NCBI GenBank assembly: GCA_035687895.1
Contig: DASRUE010000096.1
Span: 1 to 9,695, forward strand
Length of the DNA stretch: 9,695 nt
From: JAERML01 sp035687895
GTDB lineage: Bacteria; Bacteroidota; Ignavibacteria; UBA10030; UBA6906
Reading direction: 5' to 3'
This document shows, piece after piece, positions 1 through 7,294 of the stretch. Every line of letters starts with the position of its first letter. Positions within the stretch are counted from its first letter, which is position 1. Under the pieces are notes generated by a model. That model saw nothing but the letters and a program-made list of their open reading frames with translations, ran no database searches and had not been told where the DNA came from. The translations under genes and the position numbers were made by a program.

Positions 1-1122
1 TGCGGCGAAACGCCCTATGTGAAACTGGCAACCCAGCTCTTTGGCGACAGAATGGTGGTGGCTAACGCAACAGGTTGCTCTTCGATCTACGGTGGCAATC
101 TGCCGACAACACCATGGGCCGCAAACAAGGATGGACGCGGACCGGCGTGGTCCAACTCCCTGTTCGAAGACAACGCGGAGTTCGGCCTCGGCATGCGGTT
201 GACAATCGACAAACACACGGAGATGGCACGGGAACTGGTTCAGGCTCTCGCGTCGACCATCGGCGATGACCCGGCGAAGGAGATTCTGGGGGCAAACCAA
301 TCGGATGAATCAGGAATCTACGAACAGCGCCAGCGTGTTGATGCATTGAAGAAGAAACTCACGGGCATCAAGACTGCAGAGGCGAAGAACCTCCTCAGCC
401 TCGTAGACAACCTCGTCAAGAAGAGCGTCTGGATTATGGGTGGCGACGGGTGGGCATACGATATCGGGTTCGGCGGACTGGATCATGTGCTCGCTTCCGG
501 CAAGAACGTGAACATCCTTGTGCTTGATACGGAAGTCTACTCCAACACCGGCGGACAGATGTCGAAGTCCACGCCCCGCTCTGCGGTTGCAAAGTTCGCA
601 GCAGGCGGCAAGCCGACAGCGAAGAAGGACCTGGGACTCATCGCGATGAGCTACGGCAACATCTACGTGGCACAAGTGGCCATGGGATCGAACGACACAC
701 AGACGATCAAGGCATTCATGGAGGCGGAAGCGTATGACGGACCATCGCTCATCATAGCGTACAGTCACTGTATCGCCCACGGCATCGACATGATGAAGGG
801 AATGGTGAATCAGAAGGCAGCAGTGGAGAGCGGTCACTGGCCGCTGTATCGCTACAACCCGATGGCCGCGCACGAAGGCAAGAACCCGTTCAAGCTTGAT
901 TCGAAGCCGCCGAAGATTCGATTTGAAGACTATGCATACATGGAAGCTCGTTACAAGATGCTGACCAAGATCAATCCCGAAGCGGCAAAGCAGCTGATGG
1001 CTTTGGCACAGGAGGATGTTACCACGCGGTGGAAATTGTACGAAGACATGGCAAAGGAAAACGGCGGCAACGGCCACACCACTGTAGGCCAGGCGGTGAC
1101 CGGGGCCGTGCAAAAATCATGA
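1..1122 (+). CDS. nifJ: Pyruvate:ferredoxin (flavodoxin) oxidoreductase, C-terminal part (5' end outside window)
   Basis: This is the thiamine-diphosphate and iron-sulfur domain of the single-chain 2-oxoacid oxidoreductase that converts pyruvate and CoA to acetyl-CoA and CO2 while reducing ferredoxin or flavodoxin in the cytoplasm. The frame is open from base 1, so the GTG at 19 is internal and not a start; 373 residues are visible of a protein usually near 1,170-1,200. Visible hallmarks are CGETPYVKL at residues 1-9 and NATGCSSIYGG soon after. The ThDP motif GDGWA begins near residue 148 and its partner NTGGQ near 182. SHCIAHG (Cys about 257) supplies a cysteine that, with the Cys of CGETPY, ligates the ThDP-proximal [4Fe-4S] cluster in the family. 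No key residue is missing in the visible part. It ends in TGA, 49 bp before the next gene on the same strand, which suggests one transcript. Confidence 0.96.
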   Translation, partial: CGETPYVKLATQLFGDRMVVANATGCSSIYGGNLPTTPWAANKDGRGPAWSNSLFEDNAEFGLGMRLTIDKHTEMARELVQALASTIGDDPAKEILGANQSDESGIYEQRQRVDALKKKLTGIKTAEAKNLLSLVDNLVKKSVWIMGGDGWAYDIGFGGLDHVLASGKNVNILVLDTEVYSNTGGQMSKSTPRSAVAKFAAGGKPTAKKDLGLIAMSYGNIYVAQVAMGSNDTQTIKAFMEAEAYDGPSLIIAYSHCIAHGIDMMKGMVNQKAAVESGHWPLYRYNPMAAHEGKNPFKLDSKPPKIRFEDYAYMEARYKMLTKINPEAAKQLMALAQEDVTTRWKLYEDMAKENGGNGHTTVGQAVTGAVQKS

Positions 1123-1171
1123 ACGATTGCGATTCATTTAATTTCGAACCATCACACCCAGGGAAAGTTTT

Positions 1172-2161
1172 ATGGATCTCTCGACGCACTATCTCGGCCT
1201 GAAGCTTAAGAACCCTCTCGTCCCGTCCGCCTCGCCGTTGTCGCACTCCGTGGACAGCATGAAGCGCCTCGAAGAGGCCGGCGCAGCCGCAATCGTTATG
1301 TACTCCTTGTTTGAAGAACAAATTGCACACGAAGCCGCCGAATTGAACCACTATCTCAGTTACGGAACAGAGAGTTTCGCCGAAGCACTGACGTATTTCC
1401 CGGAATCACAGGAATACAATATTGGCCCGGAGGAGTATGTGGAACTTGTCCGGAAAGCCAAAGAATCGCTGAGCATTCCCGTGATCGGCAGCCTGAACGG
1501 TATTTCGTCGGGAGGATGGATCAGTTATGCAAAGAAGATCGAAGAAGCCGGGGCAGATGCGCTTGAGCTGAATGTGTACTATATTCCCACGGACCCAAAG
1601 TTAACGAGTCAAGATGTGGAAGACCGGTACCTTGAAGTCCTTCACGCCGTGAAACGGACGGTGAAAATCCCCGTCGCCATGAAGCTCAGCCCATTTTTCA
1701 GTTCGTTCGCCAACATGGCGCACCGGCTGGACACTGCCGGCGTGGATGGCCTCGTGCTCTTCAACCGGTTCTACCAACCCGACATTGACCTCGAAACGCT
1801 GGAAGTGAAACCCAACGTCATCCTCAGTTCGCCCCAGTCGCTGCGTCTCCCCCTCCGTTGGATCGCGATTCTTCATGGGCGCATCAAGGCAAGTCTCGCG
1901 GCAACGAGCGGCATCCACAATGTCCAGGACGTGATCAAGATGCTGATGGCGGGTGCGGACGTAACGATGATGTGTTCCGCGCTCCTCAGGAATGGGCCAC
2001 AACATCTTGCACACGTGCTGTCAGACCTCAACCAATGGATGCTGGAGCACGAGTACGTTTCAGTCAGCCAAATGAAGGGAAGCATGAGCCAGAAGTCTGT
2101 GGCCGACCCGGCTGCGTTCGAGCGGGCCAACTACATGAAGGCACTCAACACCTACAGGTAA
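1172..2161 (+). CDS. Dihydroorotate dehydrogenase-like TIM-barrel flavoprotein
   Basis: The 329-residue product opens with YLGLKLKNPLVPSASPLS, the FMN-barrel start shared with dihydroorotate dehydrogenases. It continues with PVIGSLNG (103-110), AGADALELNV (126-135), PVAMKLSP (167-174, with the Lys expected to contact FMN) and TSGIH (246-250), which leads into a phosphate-binding-like stretch. No signal peptide or membrane segment is seen. The ATG at 1172 has AGGGAAAG seven bases upstream. The place where class 1 enzymes carry NVSCPN reads NVYYIPTDP here, so the usual catalytic Cys (or Ser of class 2) is absent and pyrimidine synthesis is doubtful. From what I know of the family, such DHOD-like proteins recur next to nifJ, and here it follows nifJ by 49 bp. 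Its reaction is unknown; a redox role tied to the oxidoreductase is only a guess. The family call is firm, the function is not. Confidence 0.85.
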   Translation: MDLSTHYLGLKLKNPLVPSASPLSHSVDSMKRLEEAGAAAIVMYSLFEEQIAHEAAELNHYLSYGTESFAEALTYFPESQEYNIGPEEYVELVRKAKESLSIPVIGSLNGISSGGWISYAKKIEEAGADALELNVYYIPTDPKLTSQDVEDRYLEVLHAVKRTVKIPVAMKLSPFFSSFANMAHRLDTAGVDGLVLFNRFYQPDIDLETLEVKPNVILSSPQSLRLPLRWIAILHGRIKASLAATSGIHNVQDVIKMLMAGADVTMMCSALLRNGPQHLAHVLSDLNQWMLEHEYVSVSQMKGSMSQKSVADPAAFERANYMKALNTYR

Positions 2162-2194
2162 TGGGCCCCAAGCTCTGCCCAAAAATCATTCTTC

Positions 2195-2299
2195 ATGGAG
2201 CAACTTGTGGAAAACTCGATCCTTCCCGTACTGACGCTTGACATCTCCGATAACAACATCCCCCGTGCGGTCACCACCATCGCCGACCAGCTTGAATGA
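2195..2299 (+). CDS. Possible 34-residue small protein or gene remnant
   Basis: This ATG-to-TGA frame lies in the 193-bp gap between the DHOD-like and CoA-binding genes. The product starts MEQLVENSILPVLTLDIS and ends with an amphipathic stretch (AVTTIADQLE), which looks more like real protein than the other frames of this gap. No ribosome-binding site precedes it (the bases before the ATG are AAAAATCATTCTTC), and I recognise no family. It could be a small protein, the decayed start of a lost gene, or chance. The rest of the gap shows no hairpin or clear promoter. Confidence 0.2.
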   Translation: MEQLVENSILPVLTLDISDNNIPRAVTTIADQLE

Positions 2300-2341
2300 A
2301 ACGGCGGATTGTAGCACCGGGCACCATTCACCCTTGATCTC

Positions 2342-2349
2342 GGGAGGAA
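2342..2349 (+). promoter_or_regulatory. Ribosome-binding site that fixes the CoA-binding protein start
   Basis: GGGAGGAA ends five bases before the ATG at 2355. It decides for this ATG over an in-frame upstream ATG at 2238, whose extra 39 codons give a Ser/Pro/Thr-rich stretch unlike the family and have no ribosome-binding site. Confidence 0.75.
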
Positions 2350-2354
2350 CAACT

Positions 2355-2801
2355 ATGCAACAAATCATCGAGTCGTTTTTATCTGATGAAGCTTTTGCGG
2401 TCGTCGGGGTCTCCTCGGACCGGAAGAAATTCGGCAACAAAGTCTACCGCGCGATGAAAGAGCGCGGGCTTACTGTGTATCCTGTGAATCCCCATGCGAA
2501 TTTCGTGGAAGGAGATACCTGCTACCCTTCCGTTCTCAACCTCCCGGATGCCGTCCACTCAATCGTTCTCACGGTCAAACCAGAAGCGGTGTCGGGAATT
2601 CTGCAGGAGTGTCAGCACAAAGGAATTGATTCGGTCTGGATGCAGCCCGGTTCAGAGAGCCTCGAAGCTGTTACCACCGCCGCGAAGCACGGCATCCAGG
2701 TAATCCATGGACGTTGCATTCTCATGTACCTGGAACCGGTTCGCTCAATCCATGCACTCCACCGCTGGGTGGAGAAACTGACGGGCGCTTATTCCGCGTA
2801 G
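2355..2801 (+). CDS. CoA-binding Rossmann-fold protein (YccU/CoA_binding_2 type)
   Basis: A 148-residue cytoplasmic single-domain protein. Residues 14-28 (FAVVGVSSDRKKFGN) form the first strand and nucleotide loop of the CoA-binding fold found alone or as the N-terminal domain of ADP-forming acyl-CoA synthetases. YPVNP (42-46), SVWMQPGSES (93-102) and CILMYLEPV (121-129) are the other conserved blocks of the stand-alone family, and the length matches it. Its metabolic role is unknown in this family, so CoA binding is predicted from fold only. The gene has a strong ribosome-binding site. It sits 48 bp ahead of the M1 peptidase gene on the same strand with no terminator visible between them, so co-transcription is possible. 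The link to neighbouring NifJ, which makes acetyl-CoA, is suggestive but unproven. Confidence 0.9.
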   Translation: MQQIIESFLSDEAFAVVGVSSDRKKFGNKVYRAMKERGLTVYPVNPHANFVEGDTCYPSVLNLPDAVHSIVLTVKPEAVSGILQECQHKGIDSVWMQPGSESLEAVTTAAKHGIQVIHGRCILMYLEPVRSIHALHRWVEKLTGAYSA

Positions 2802-2849
2802 CGCGTCCGTCTGCGGCAGGTTCTCGTTTACTTACAACAAGGAGCACTC

Positions 2850-5159
2850 ATGAAAGCAGGAATGATTCTATTGTGTACTGCACTATTCGGATGGTCCACC
2901 ATTGCGTTGGGTCAGGACCTGGCCAAGAAGGGATCCGAACTCTGTTCCGAGAAGAGACTTAAGGCCGATTCCCTCCCCCCGCTCGGTGATTCACCTGGTA
3001 CACCGCTGCATTCGTTCGACGTTCTCAATTACCAGTTGTATCTCGACATCTACAACTGCTTCATCACTCCCTATCCAAAGTCGTTCACGGCAAATGAAGT
3101 AATCACCTTGCGCGTGGATTCCACGTTGAGTGCCATCGCTCTCAATGCCGTCAACACTTCGCTCGTCATTGACTCCGTCCGACTGGCGGGGGTCTCGTAC
3201 ACACACACCTCCAACATCTTGACCATCACTCTCGATCAGACGTACAACGCCGGTGACACGGTACGGGTGAAGATCTACTACCGGCACAATAACGTCACGG
3301 ACAACGCGTTCTACGTCAGCGGGGGTTTTGTCTTCACGGATTGCGAGCCGGAAGGCGCGCGTAAGTGGTTCCCATCGTGGGACAAACCGTCCGACAAGGC
3401 CACGTTCGACCTGACGACACGCGTGCCAGCAACAGTGAAACTCGGTTCCAACGGCAGGCTGGCGGATTCGACAACCGTCGGTGATACCACCTACTTCCAT
3501 TGGATCAGCAGAGACCCGGTAGCTACGTACCTGATGGTGATCTCTGCCAAGGTGGGGTACAACCTGGACATCGTTTACTGGCGTACGCTTTCCAATCCCA
3601 ATGACAGTATACCCATCCGTTTCTACTGGAACGCAGGCGAGACAATCGCAAACCTGAACAACATCAAGACCAAGATCATTCCGATGACCACAGAGTACTC
3701 GCGACTTTTTGGCGAGCACCCGTTTGAGAAGAACGGCTTTGCAACTCTCAACAGCCAATTCACATGGGGTGGAATGGAAAACCAGACTCTTACCAGTCTC
3801 TGTCCGAATTGTTGGAACGAAAACCTCGTGTCACATGAATACGCACATCAGTGGTTCGGCGATATGATCACCTGCGGCACCTGGGCTGATATCTGGCTAA
3901 ACGAAGGGTTTGCCACGTACTGCGAGGCACTCTGGTACGAATACACCGGCGGCTATGCTTCGTACAAGAGTAGCATCAACAGTGACGCGAGCTCGTACCT
4001 CTCCGGCAACAACGGACGTTCCATTTACGTCCCTGCGTGGATCAATGTCACCCCACCGATCGGCGAATTGTTCAACGGGGCTATCACCTACGCGAAGGGC
4101 TCGTGTGTATTGCACATGCTTCGCTACACTGTCGGGGATTCCCTTTTCTTCCGCGCGTTCAACGAGTATGCTACCGATGCCGTGCAGTTCAAGTATGGCA
4201 CCGCGGTGACCGCGGATTACGTTGCCAAAATCAGTCAGGTGACGGGGCAGGATCTGAACTGGTTCTTTAACCAGTGGGTCATGCAGCCGAACCATCCTGT
4301 GTATGCAAACACATTCAACTTCACATCACTTGGTGGAGGCCAGTGGCAGGTGGCGTTCAAGGCAAGGCAGACGCAATCGAACCCGGCATTCTTTACCATG
4401 CCGCTGGAACTGAGGATCACGTTTGCCACCGGGCCGGACACTCTGGTACGCGTCATGAACACTTCGAACAACCAGGTGTTCTCTTACCGGTTCGGCCGTC
4501 AGCCGTTGACCTTGACGTTCGATCCGAACAACAACATCGTGTTGAAGCAGGGGACGACCGGAACGGGTTCCACCCTTGTAACACCCGTGCTCGCCAGCCC
4601 TGCAACCGGGACGCCCAATCTGGACCCACCTGTTCAATTGAGCTGGAACATCGTTCCATCGGCAACGACGTACCGATTGCAGGTGGCGATCGACTCGTTG
4701 TTTACGTCCATTCTCATCGACGATTCGACGCTCACCGACACCTCTTTTGCTGCGGCGTCAGTTGTTCCCAACACGAAACACTTCTGGCGGGTCAACGCGA
4801 AGAACGGTGGTGGGACCACAGCATGGTCACCTGTCTGGAACTTCACTACCACGGTGTTCAACGACGTGGTCGAACGGTTGGGTGATCGGATCCCTGCAAC
4901 CTATGCACTGGCTCAGAACTACCCGAACCCGTTCAACCCTGCAACGTCGATCCGGTTTGAGCTTCCTCATGCAGGTGACGTCTCTCTCAGGATTTACTCA
5001 ATGATTGGAGAGGAAGTGGCAACGCTTGTGAACGGGAATCTTACGGCAGGCGTCTATACTGCGCGCTGGGATGCGGGGAATGTGGCAAGCGGAATGTACT
5101 TCTACAGGATTCAGGCAAGTGTATATACAGCCACGCGAAAACTTCTTCTTCTTCGTTAG
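2850..5159 (+). CDS. Secreted M1 family zinc aminopeptidase with Fn3-like domain and type IX sorting domain
   Basis: This 769-residue exported enzyme should remove N-terminal amino acids from peptides outside the cell or on its surface. A signal peptide (about 1-21, cleavage after ALG) precedes the M1 N-terminal beta domain (about 50-240). The catalytic core shows the exopeptidase motif GGMEN (307-311), the zinc ligands H329 and H333 of HEYAH, E352 in NEGFATY, and Y414 in ITYAKG, the likely transition-state tyrosine; all key residues are intact. No long ERAP-type C-terminal helical domain follows. Instead there is a short beta region, an Fn3-like domain (about 578-668), and a C-terminal sorting domain (about 683-769) with QNYPNPFNP, GEEVATLV, GVYTARWDA, SGMYFYRI and a basic tail, typical of type IX secretion cargo. 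The ATG at 2850 has AAGGAG at the correct spacing. An unusual CPNC pair (C318, C321) sits just ahead of HEYAH. Confidence 0.95.
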   Translation: MKAGMILLCTALFGWSTIALGQDLAKKGSELCSEKRLKADSLPPLGDSPGTPLHSFDVLNYQLYLDIYNCFITPYPKSFTANEVITLRVDSTLSAIALNAVNTSLVIDSVRLAGVSYTHTSNILTITLDQTYNAGDTVRVKIYYRHNNVTDNAFYVSGGFVFTDCEPEGARKWFPSWDKPSDKATFDLTTRVPATVKLGSNGRLADSTTVGDTTYFHWISRDPVATYLMVISAKVGYNLDIVYWRTLSNPNDSIPIRFYWNAGETIANLNNIKTKIIPMTTEYSRLFGEHPFEKNGFATLNSQFTWGGMENQTLTSLCPNCWNENLVSHEYAHQWFGDMITCGTWADIWLNEGFATYCEALWYEYTGGYASYKSSINSDASSYLSGNNGRSIYVPAWINVTPPIGELFNGAITYAKGSCVLHMLRYTVGDSLFFRAFNEYATDAVQFKYGTAVTADYVAKISQVTGQDLNWFFNQWVMQPNHPVYANTFNFTSLGGGQWQVAFKARQTQSNPAFFTMPLELRITFATGPDTLVRVMNTSNNQVFSYRFGRQPLTLTFDPNNNIVLKQGTTGTGSTLVTPVLASPATGTPNLDPPVQLSWNIVPSATTYRLQVAIDSLFTSILIDDSTLTDTSFAAASVVPNTKHFWRVNAKNGGGTTAWSPVWNFTTTVFNDVVERLGDRIPATYALAQNYPNPFNPATSIRFELPHAGDVSLRIYSMIGEEVATLVNGNLTAGVYTARWDAGNVASGMYFYRIQASVYTATRKLLLLR

Positions 5160-5202
5160 CGTAATCGGCGCCCCTTTGAAACCGAAGCCCCGGTGATTAC
5201 GC
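5159..5202. repeat. Inverted octamer pair GCGTAATC / GATTACGC overlapping the terminator
   Basis: GCGTAATC at 5159-5166 is the exact reverse complement of GATTACGC at 5195-5202, which fills most of the terminator loop and its first right-arm base. A third copy of GATTACGC lies at 7155-7162 in the promoter of the gene between them. Pairing of the first two would compete with the terminator stem. The match is exact but the function is unproven. Confidence 0.35.
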
Positions 5203-5221
5203 CGGGGCTTCTATGTTTCTT
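5184..5221. terminator. Rho-independent-like terminator between convergent genes
   Basis: A perfect 10-bp inverted repeat, GAAGCCCCGG (5184-5193) and CCGGGGCTTC (5202-5211), encloses the 8-base loop TGATTACG. It is followed on the + strand by the T-rich run TATGTTTCTT. It lies 24 bp after the M1 peptidase stop and 22 bp before the end of the - strand M3 gene, so it can end the + transcript and perhaps also the - transcript, although the - side lacks a good U-tract. Confidence 0.8.
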
Positions 5222-5233
5222 GTAACTACAGTT

Positions 5234-7120
5234 CTACTTCTTCAACCTCTTCAGGATCGTCTCCATCTCATCCATCACGCGGTTCATTTTCTTGATCGTC
5301 AGCTCGAACGGAAGCGACGTGGTCATGTCGACCCCGGCGTTCTTGAGCAACGTGATGGGATAGTCGGAGCCACCTGCTGAAAGAAAGTTCAGAATCTTCT
5401 TTGTTGCCGCTTTGTCGCCCGCCAGTACCTGTTCAGAAAGTGCCGCCGATGCGGTGTACGACGTGGCGTACTGGTACATGTAGAAGTTGTAATAGAAGTG
5501 GGGAATGTGTGCCCACTCGGACTTGATCTCATCGTCCACGATGCACATTCCCTTGTCATGCCCGTAGTACTTCTTCGTGATCTCCATATAAAGGTCGTTC
5601 AGCTTGTCGCCGGTCAGCGACTCCCCTTTCTCCGCCATTTCGTGTATGCGCAGCTCAAACTCCGCAAACTGGGTCTGCCGGAAGAGCGTCCCCTTGATCC
5701 CTTCAAGGTAGTTGCCGAGGAGTGAGAGGCGGACATTGTCATCCTTGATCTGCTTGAGCATGTAGTCGATCAGCAGGGCTTCGTTGAACGTGGAGGCGAC
5801 CTCCGCAACAAAGATCGGGTAGTTGGCTGTCGGGAACGGCTGTGCTTTGTTGGAAAGATAGCTCTGCATGGTATGCCCAAGCTCGTGGGCAAGCGTGCTC
5901 ATGTCGTCATACTTCCCGTTATAGTTCAAGAGCATGTAAGGATGGACATCGTATGCGCCCCCGTTCGAGTAGGCCCCCGCTCGCTTCCCCTCGGTGGGGT
6001 ACAGATCGATCCACCGCTCGTTCAGTCCCTTCTTCACTGTGTTCACGTATTCAGTACCCAGAGGTGCCATGGAAGCAAGAATGTTCTTCTCTGCCTCCTC
6101 GATCGGATACTGAAGGTCAACGCCGGGTACAAGCGGGGCATACAGGTCGTAGTAGTGGAGTTGATCCACACCCATCATGCGCTTGCGAAGCTGGAGATAC
6201 CGATGAAATGCCGGCAAGTTCTTGTTCACGTTTTCCACGAGGCTGTGGTAAACCTGCACCGGGATGTTGCTCGCGTCCAGTGCGCTGTGGAGCGATGACT
6301 CATACTTCCTGGCATTCTTGTAAAACATATTCTTGCTCACCTCGGCATAGAGCTGTGTCCCAAAGGTTCCCCTGTACTTGTTCAACTCATCGAAGTACGC
6401 GGCAAACACCTGCTTCCTGTCGTCACGGTTGGGAACGGCGCGGTACAAGTTGAACGCTGCCTTATCAAGCTTCACGGACTTCCCGTCGCTGAGGGTACTT
6501 GTGGGATAGGGGAAGTCGGCATTAGAGAACGTGCTGTAGATATTCTGCGGGCCGCCCGCCATCAAGCCGGCATCGGCAATGATTTTCTCTTCACCTTCCG
6601 TTCCAGTATGCGCCTGGCGGCGGAGGATATCGTTCAGGTACATGGCGTAAATCCCCAGCTTCGGTTCCTGCTTCTTGAACTCATCCACCCTCGCCTTGTC
6701 CATCTTGAGAATCTCCGGCTCAATGAACGAACCCGTAGCACCAAATGTGGAGCCGACCTGCCCCATCTCCTGCACCATGGCAAGGTATTTGGATTCACGC
6801 GTGTCCTGATCGGAGTTCATACTTGCGTACACGTACACCCGCGCGTAGGTTTTGGAAAGGCCGTAGAGCATGTCAAGACATTGCAGAAGCTGCTGGGGCG
6901 AGGAGTTGAGTGTCCCCTTGAACTGGGTGAGCTTCGGGATATCCGCAACGAGTTGATCTTTCCCCTTCTTCCACGCATCGTCGTTCGGGTAGATGTCGGC
7001 AAGGTTCCATTTGTATTTATCGGCGATCTTGCTCCGGTCACGCTCCTGGGCAAGAGAGGAACCAAGAAGGGACAACGTCAGGGCGACCATCAGAATGGTC
7101 GGAACTGTTCGGTTGGGCAT
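5234..7120 (-). CDS. Exported M3 family oligoendopeptidase F-like metallopeptidase
   Basis: This 628-residue zinc endopeptidase of the PepF branch of family M3 should cleave short peptides internally. The N-terminus carries a classical signal peptide (Arg at 4, hydrophobic core about 7-20, cleavage after SLA at 22-24), placing it in the periplasm or beyond. It has no lipobox and no type IX sorting domain, so periplasm is the simplest prediction. After YKWNLADIYP (36-45) come the N-terminal PepF domain (roughly 115-190) and the M3 catalytic domain (roughly 205-600). Zinc ligands are H412 and H416 of HELGH, with E440 in FVAEVAS; the substrate-side block IPHFYYNFYMYQYATS (539-554) is present. 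Length fits the family. The ATG at 7120 has AAAGGTG upstream on the - strand and a good promoter before that. It is a close paralogue of the gene at 7295-9196. Confidence 0.95.
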   Translation of the reverse strand: MPNRTVPTILMVALTLSLLGSSLAQERDRSKIADKYKWNLADIYPNDDAWKKGKDQLVADIPKLTQFKGTLNSSPQQLLQCLDMLYGLSKTYARVYVYASMNSDQDTRESKYLAMVQEMGQVGSTFGATGSFIEPEILKMDKARVDEFKKQEPKLGIYAMYLNDILRRQAHTGTEGEEKIIADAGLMAGGPQNIYSTFSNADFPYPTSTLSDGKSVKLDKAAFNLYRAVPNRDDRKQVFAAYFDELNKYRGTFGTQLYAEVSKNMFYKNARKYESSLHSALDASNIPVQVYHSLVENVNKNLPAFHRYLQLRKRMMGVDQLHYYDLYAPLVPGVDLQYPIEEAEKNILASMAPLGTEYVNTVKKGLNERWIDLYPTEGKRAGAYSNGGAYDVHPYMLLNYNGKYDDMSTLAHELGHTMQSYLSNKAQPFPTANYPIFVAEVASTFNEALLIDYMLKQIKDDNVRLSLLGNYLEGIKGTLFRQTQFAEFELRIHEMAEKGESLTGDKLNDLYMEITKKYYGHDKGMCIVDDEIKSEWAHIPHFYYNFYMYQYATSYTASAALSEQVLAGDKAATKKILNFLSAGGSDYPITLLKNAGVDMTTSLPFELTIKKMNRVMDEMETILKRLKK

Positions 7121-7145
7121 GCAACACCTTTTGTTGTGAATGAGG

Positions 7146-7173
7146 GTTATAGGGGATTACGCTGACCTGTGAA
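7146..7173 (-). promoter_or_regulatory. Predicted sigma-70-like promoter of the exported M3 peptidase gene
   Basis: Read on the - strand, TTCACA (7173-7168) and TATAAC (7151-7146) are separated by 16 bp, each one base off the classical consensus. Transcription would start near 7139, giving a leader of about 20 bases that contains the AAAGGTG ribosome-binding site (around 7125-7131). If the host follows the Bacteroidetes-type promoter rule, this consensus may not apply. Confidence 0.5.
7155..7162 (+). repeat. Third copy of octamer GATTACGC, inside the promoter spacer
   Basis: GATTACGC here lies between the predicted -35 and -10 elements of the exported M3 gene. It matches 5195-5202 exactly and 5159-5166 as reverse complement. 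I saw no other copy in the window by eye. Confidence 0.35.
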
Positions 7174-7186
7174 GGACGTACGTCCT
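7173..7186. promoter_or_regulatory. Perfect 14-bp palindrome, candidate operator
   Basis: AGGACGTACGTCCT is a perfect palindrome that touches the predicted -35 element of the exported M3 gene. It is followed by CGTCC-TATAC-GGACG (7181-7195) and a further overlapping GGACG (7195-7199), so the half-site GGACG/CGTCC occurs four times in 26 bases. This arrangement fits a dimeric regulator site better than a terminator, since no T-tract follows on either strand. The bound protein is unknown. Confidence 0.45.
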
Positions 7187-7294
7187 ATACGGACGGACGA
7201 TGCAGGGGTTTCATAGGGCGTAAGAGAAAATCGCGTCGGACATGAGGCTGGCGAAATCAGCGGGTGTCCACCAAGTGACTGTCCCGGTTACAGC

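Noticed and set aside
310..1113. A 267-codon open frame on the - strand opposite nifJ
   Set aside because: His/Arg/Val-rich shadow of a strongly conserved gene; no family features.
2238..2354. N-terminal extension of the CoA-binding protein from the ATG at 2238
   Set aside because: The extra residues are low-complexity Ser/Pro/Thr, no ribosome-binding site precedes 2238, and GGGAGGAA is placed for the ATG at 2355.
2991..3758. A 255-codon open frame on the - strand opposite the M1 peptidase
   Set aside because: Shadow of the M1 coding sequence, whose signal peptide, catalytic motifs and sorting domain are all in the + frame.
3801..3812. CPNC in the M1 peptidase as a thioredoxin-type active site
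   Set aside because: There is no thioredoxin fold around it; it lies between the GGMEN and HEYAH motifs of the M1 core.
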